From a virus: a DNA stretch of 45,459 nt. Both the position numbers and the translations under genes were made by a program. Positions 45,306 to 45,459 of the stretch are shown here, piece by piece (position 1 is the first letter of the stretch; the number at the start of each line of letters is the position of its first letter). Location of the stretch: positions 1-45,459 of IMG/VR virus record IMGVR_UViG_3300005295_000006; one strand, given 5' to 3'. The notes under the pieces were generated by a model. It made no database searches and was not told the origin of the DNA. It was given only the letters and a program-made list of their open reading frames with translations.

Positions 45306-45459
45306 ATGGCAGTTACTCTGAACTACGGACTGGCGCTATACGAGGGCCCCGCTACGGAGCGGCCGAACGCGACGGTCGACTACCTGAACGCTTTCTATCG
45401 GGCCACCGACACGGGAGCGTTTACCAGGTGCGTGGCGAAGGGCAGCGGCTACCAGTGGG
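45306..45459 (+). CDS. 5' part of junction-spanning structural protein
   Basis: ATG at 45306 with AAGGGG upstream. Starts MAVTLNYGLALYEGPATERP and continues open to the end of the window; the frame continues from base 2 to 613 once the 104-bp overlap is collapsed. Total 220 aa. See the entry at 1-613. Confidence 0.9.
   Translation, partial: MAVTLNYGLALYEGPATERPNATVDYLNAFYRATDTGAFTRCVAKGSGYQW
45356..45459. repeat. Terminal direct repeat, right copy (circular join)
   Basis: Identical to bases 1-104. Collapsing the two gives a 45,355-bp circle with an uninterrupted reading frame through the join. Confidence 0.95.

Noticed and set aside
1-45459. tRNA genes, CRISPR arrays, insertion sequences, integrase/att sites
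   Set aside because: Looked for tRNA-like TTCGA arms with flanking stems, regularly spaced repeats, transposase motifs and Tyr/Ser recombinase motifs; found none I could support.

Overview
The window is a complete, circularly permuted genome of a tailed double-stranded DNA phage. The first 104 bases (1-104) recur exactly as the last 104 bases (45356-45459), and one gene (ATG at 45306, stop at 613) runs across the join, so the unit length is 45,355 bp. The DNA is GC-rich by eye. A predicted outer-membrane beta-barrel protein and several Sec-type signal peptides point to a Gram-negative host; I cannot name it. I see no integrase, lysogeny repressor, DNA polymerase, RNA polymerase, tRNA or CRISPR array, so the phage probably relies on host polymerases and is probably lytic. 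Large internal proteins, a gp11/gp12-like tail pair, an N4-gp56-like capsid protein and the absence of tape-measure or sheath genes suggest a podovirus-like particle.

Layout. (1) 45306-6447 (+): two beta-sandwich structural proteins and four probable internal virion/ejection proteins, the last of 1173 aa. (2) 18635-6371 (-): a long leftward operon of about 35 small genes, nearly all joined by ATGA/GTGA start-stop overlaps, headed by a strong sigma70-like promoter (18607-18635). It holds a recombination module (PD-(D/E)XK exonuclease with Fe-S cysteines, HNH nuclease, candidate annealing protein), two DNA methyltransferases (beta-class DPPY and C5-cytosine), a second HNH nuclease, a RuvC-like resolvase, two predicted secreted Cys-rich proteins, and about fourteen Cys/His-rich microproteins. 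Four of these share an HPYRDPKC-type module. (3) 18556-19421: an 0.87 kb non-coding region with hairpins and GATC palindromes, a candidate regulatory or origin region. (4) 19422-22060 (+): a DUF559/Vsr-like nuclease, small unknowns and a GroES-type co-chaperonin. (5) 23393-22071 (-): a replication-initiation-like protein and two small genes. (6) 23592-45294 (+): small terminase, lysis cassette (NlpC/P60-like endolysin, membrane proteins, beta-barrel protein), large terminase, portal, scaffold, capsid, head-tail adaptors, fibre and spike genes, and tail tube protein.

How it works together (inference): the leftward operon handles DNA modification, recombination and host takeover; GroES assists capsid folding; the rightward block builds and releases virions. 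The most unusual content is the translationally coupled chain of Cys/His microproteins, with repeated modules inserted around the methyltransferase and nuclease genes, and the pair of adjacent fibre-like proteins that carry Sec signal peptides.
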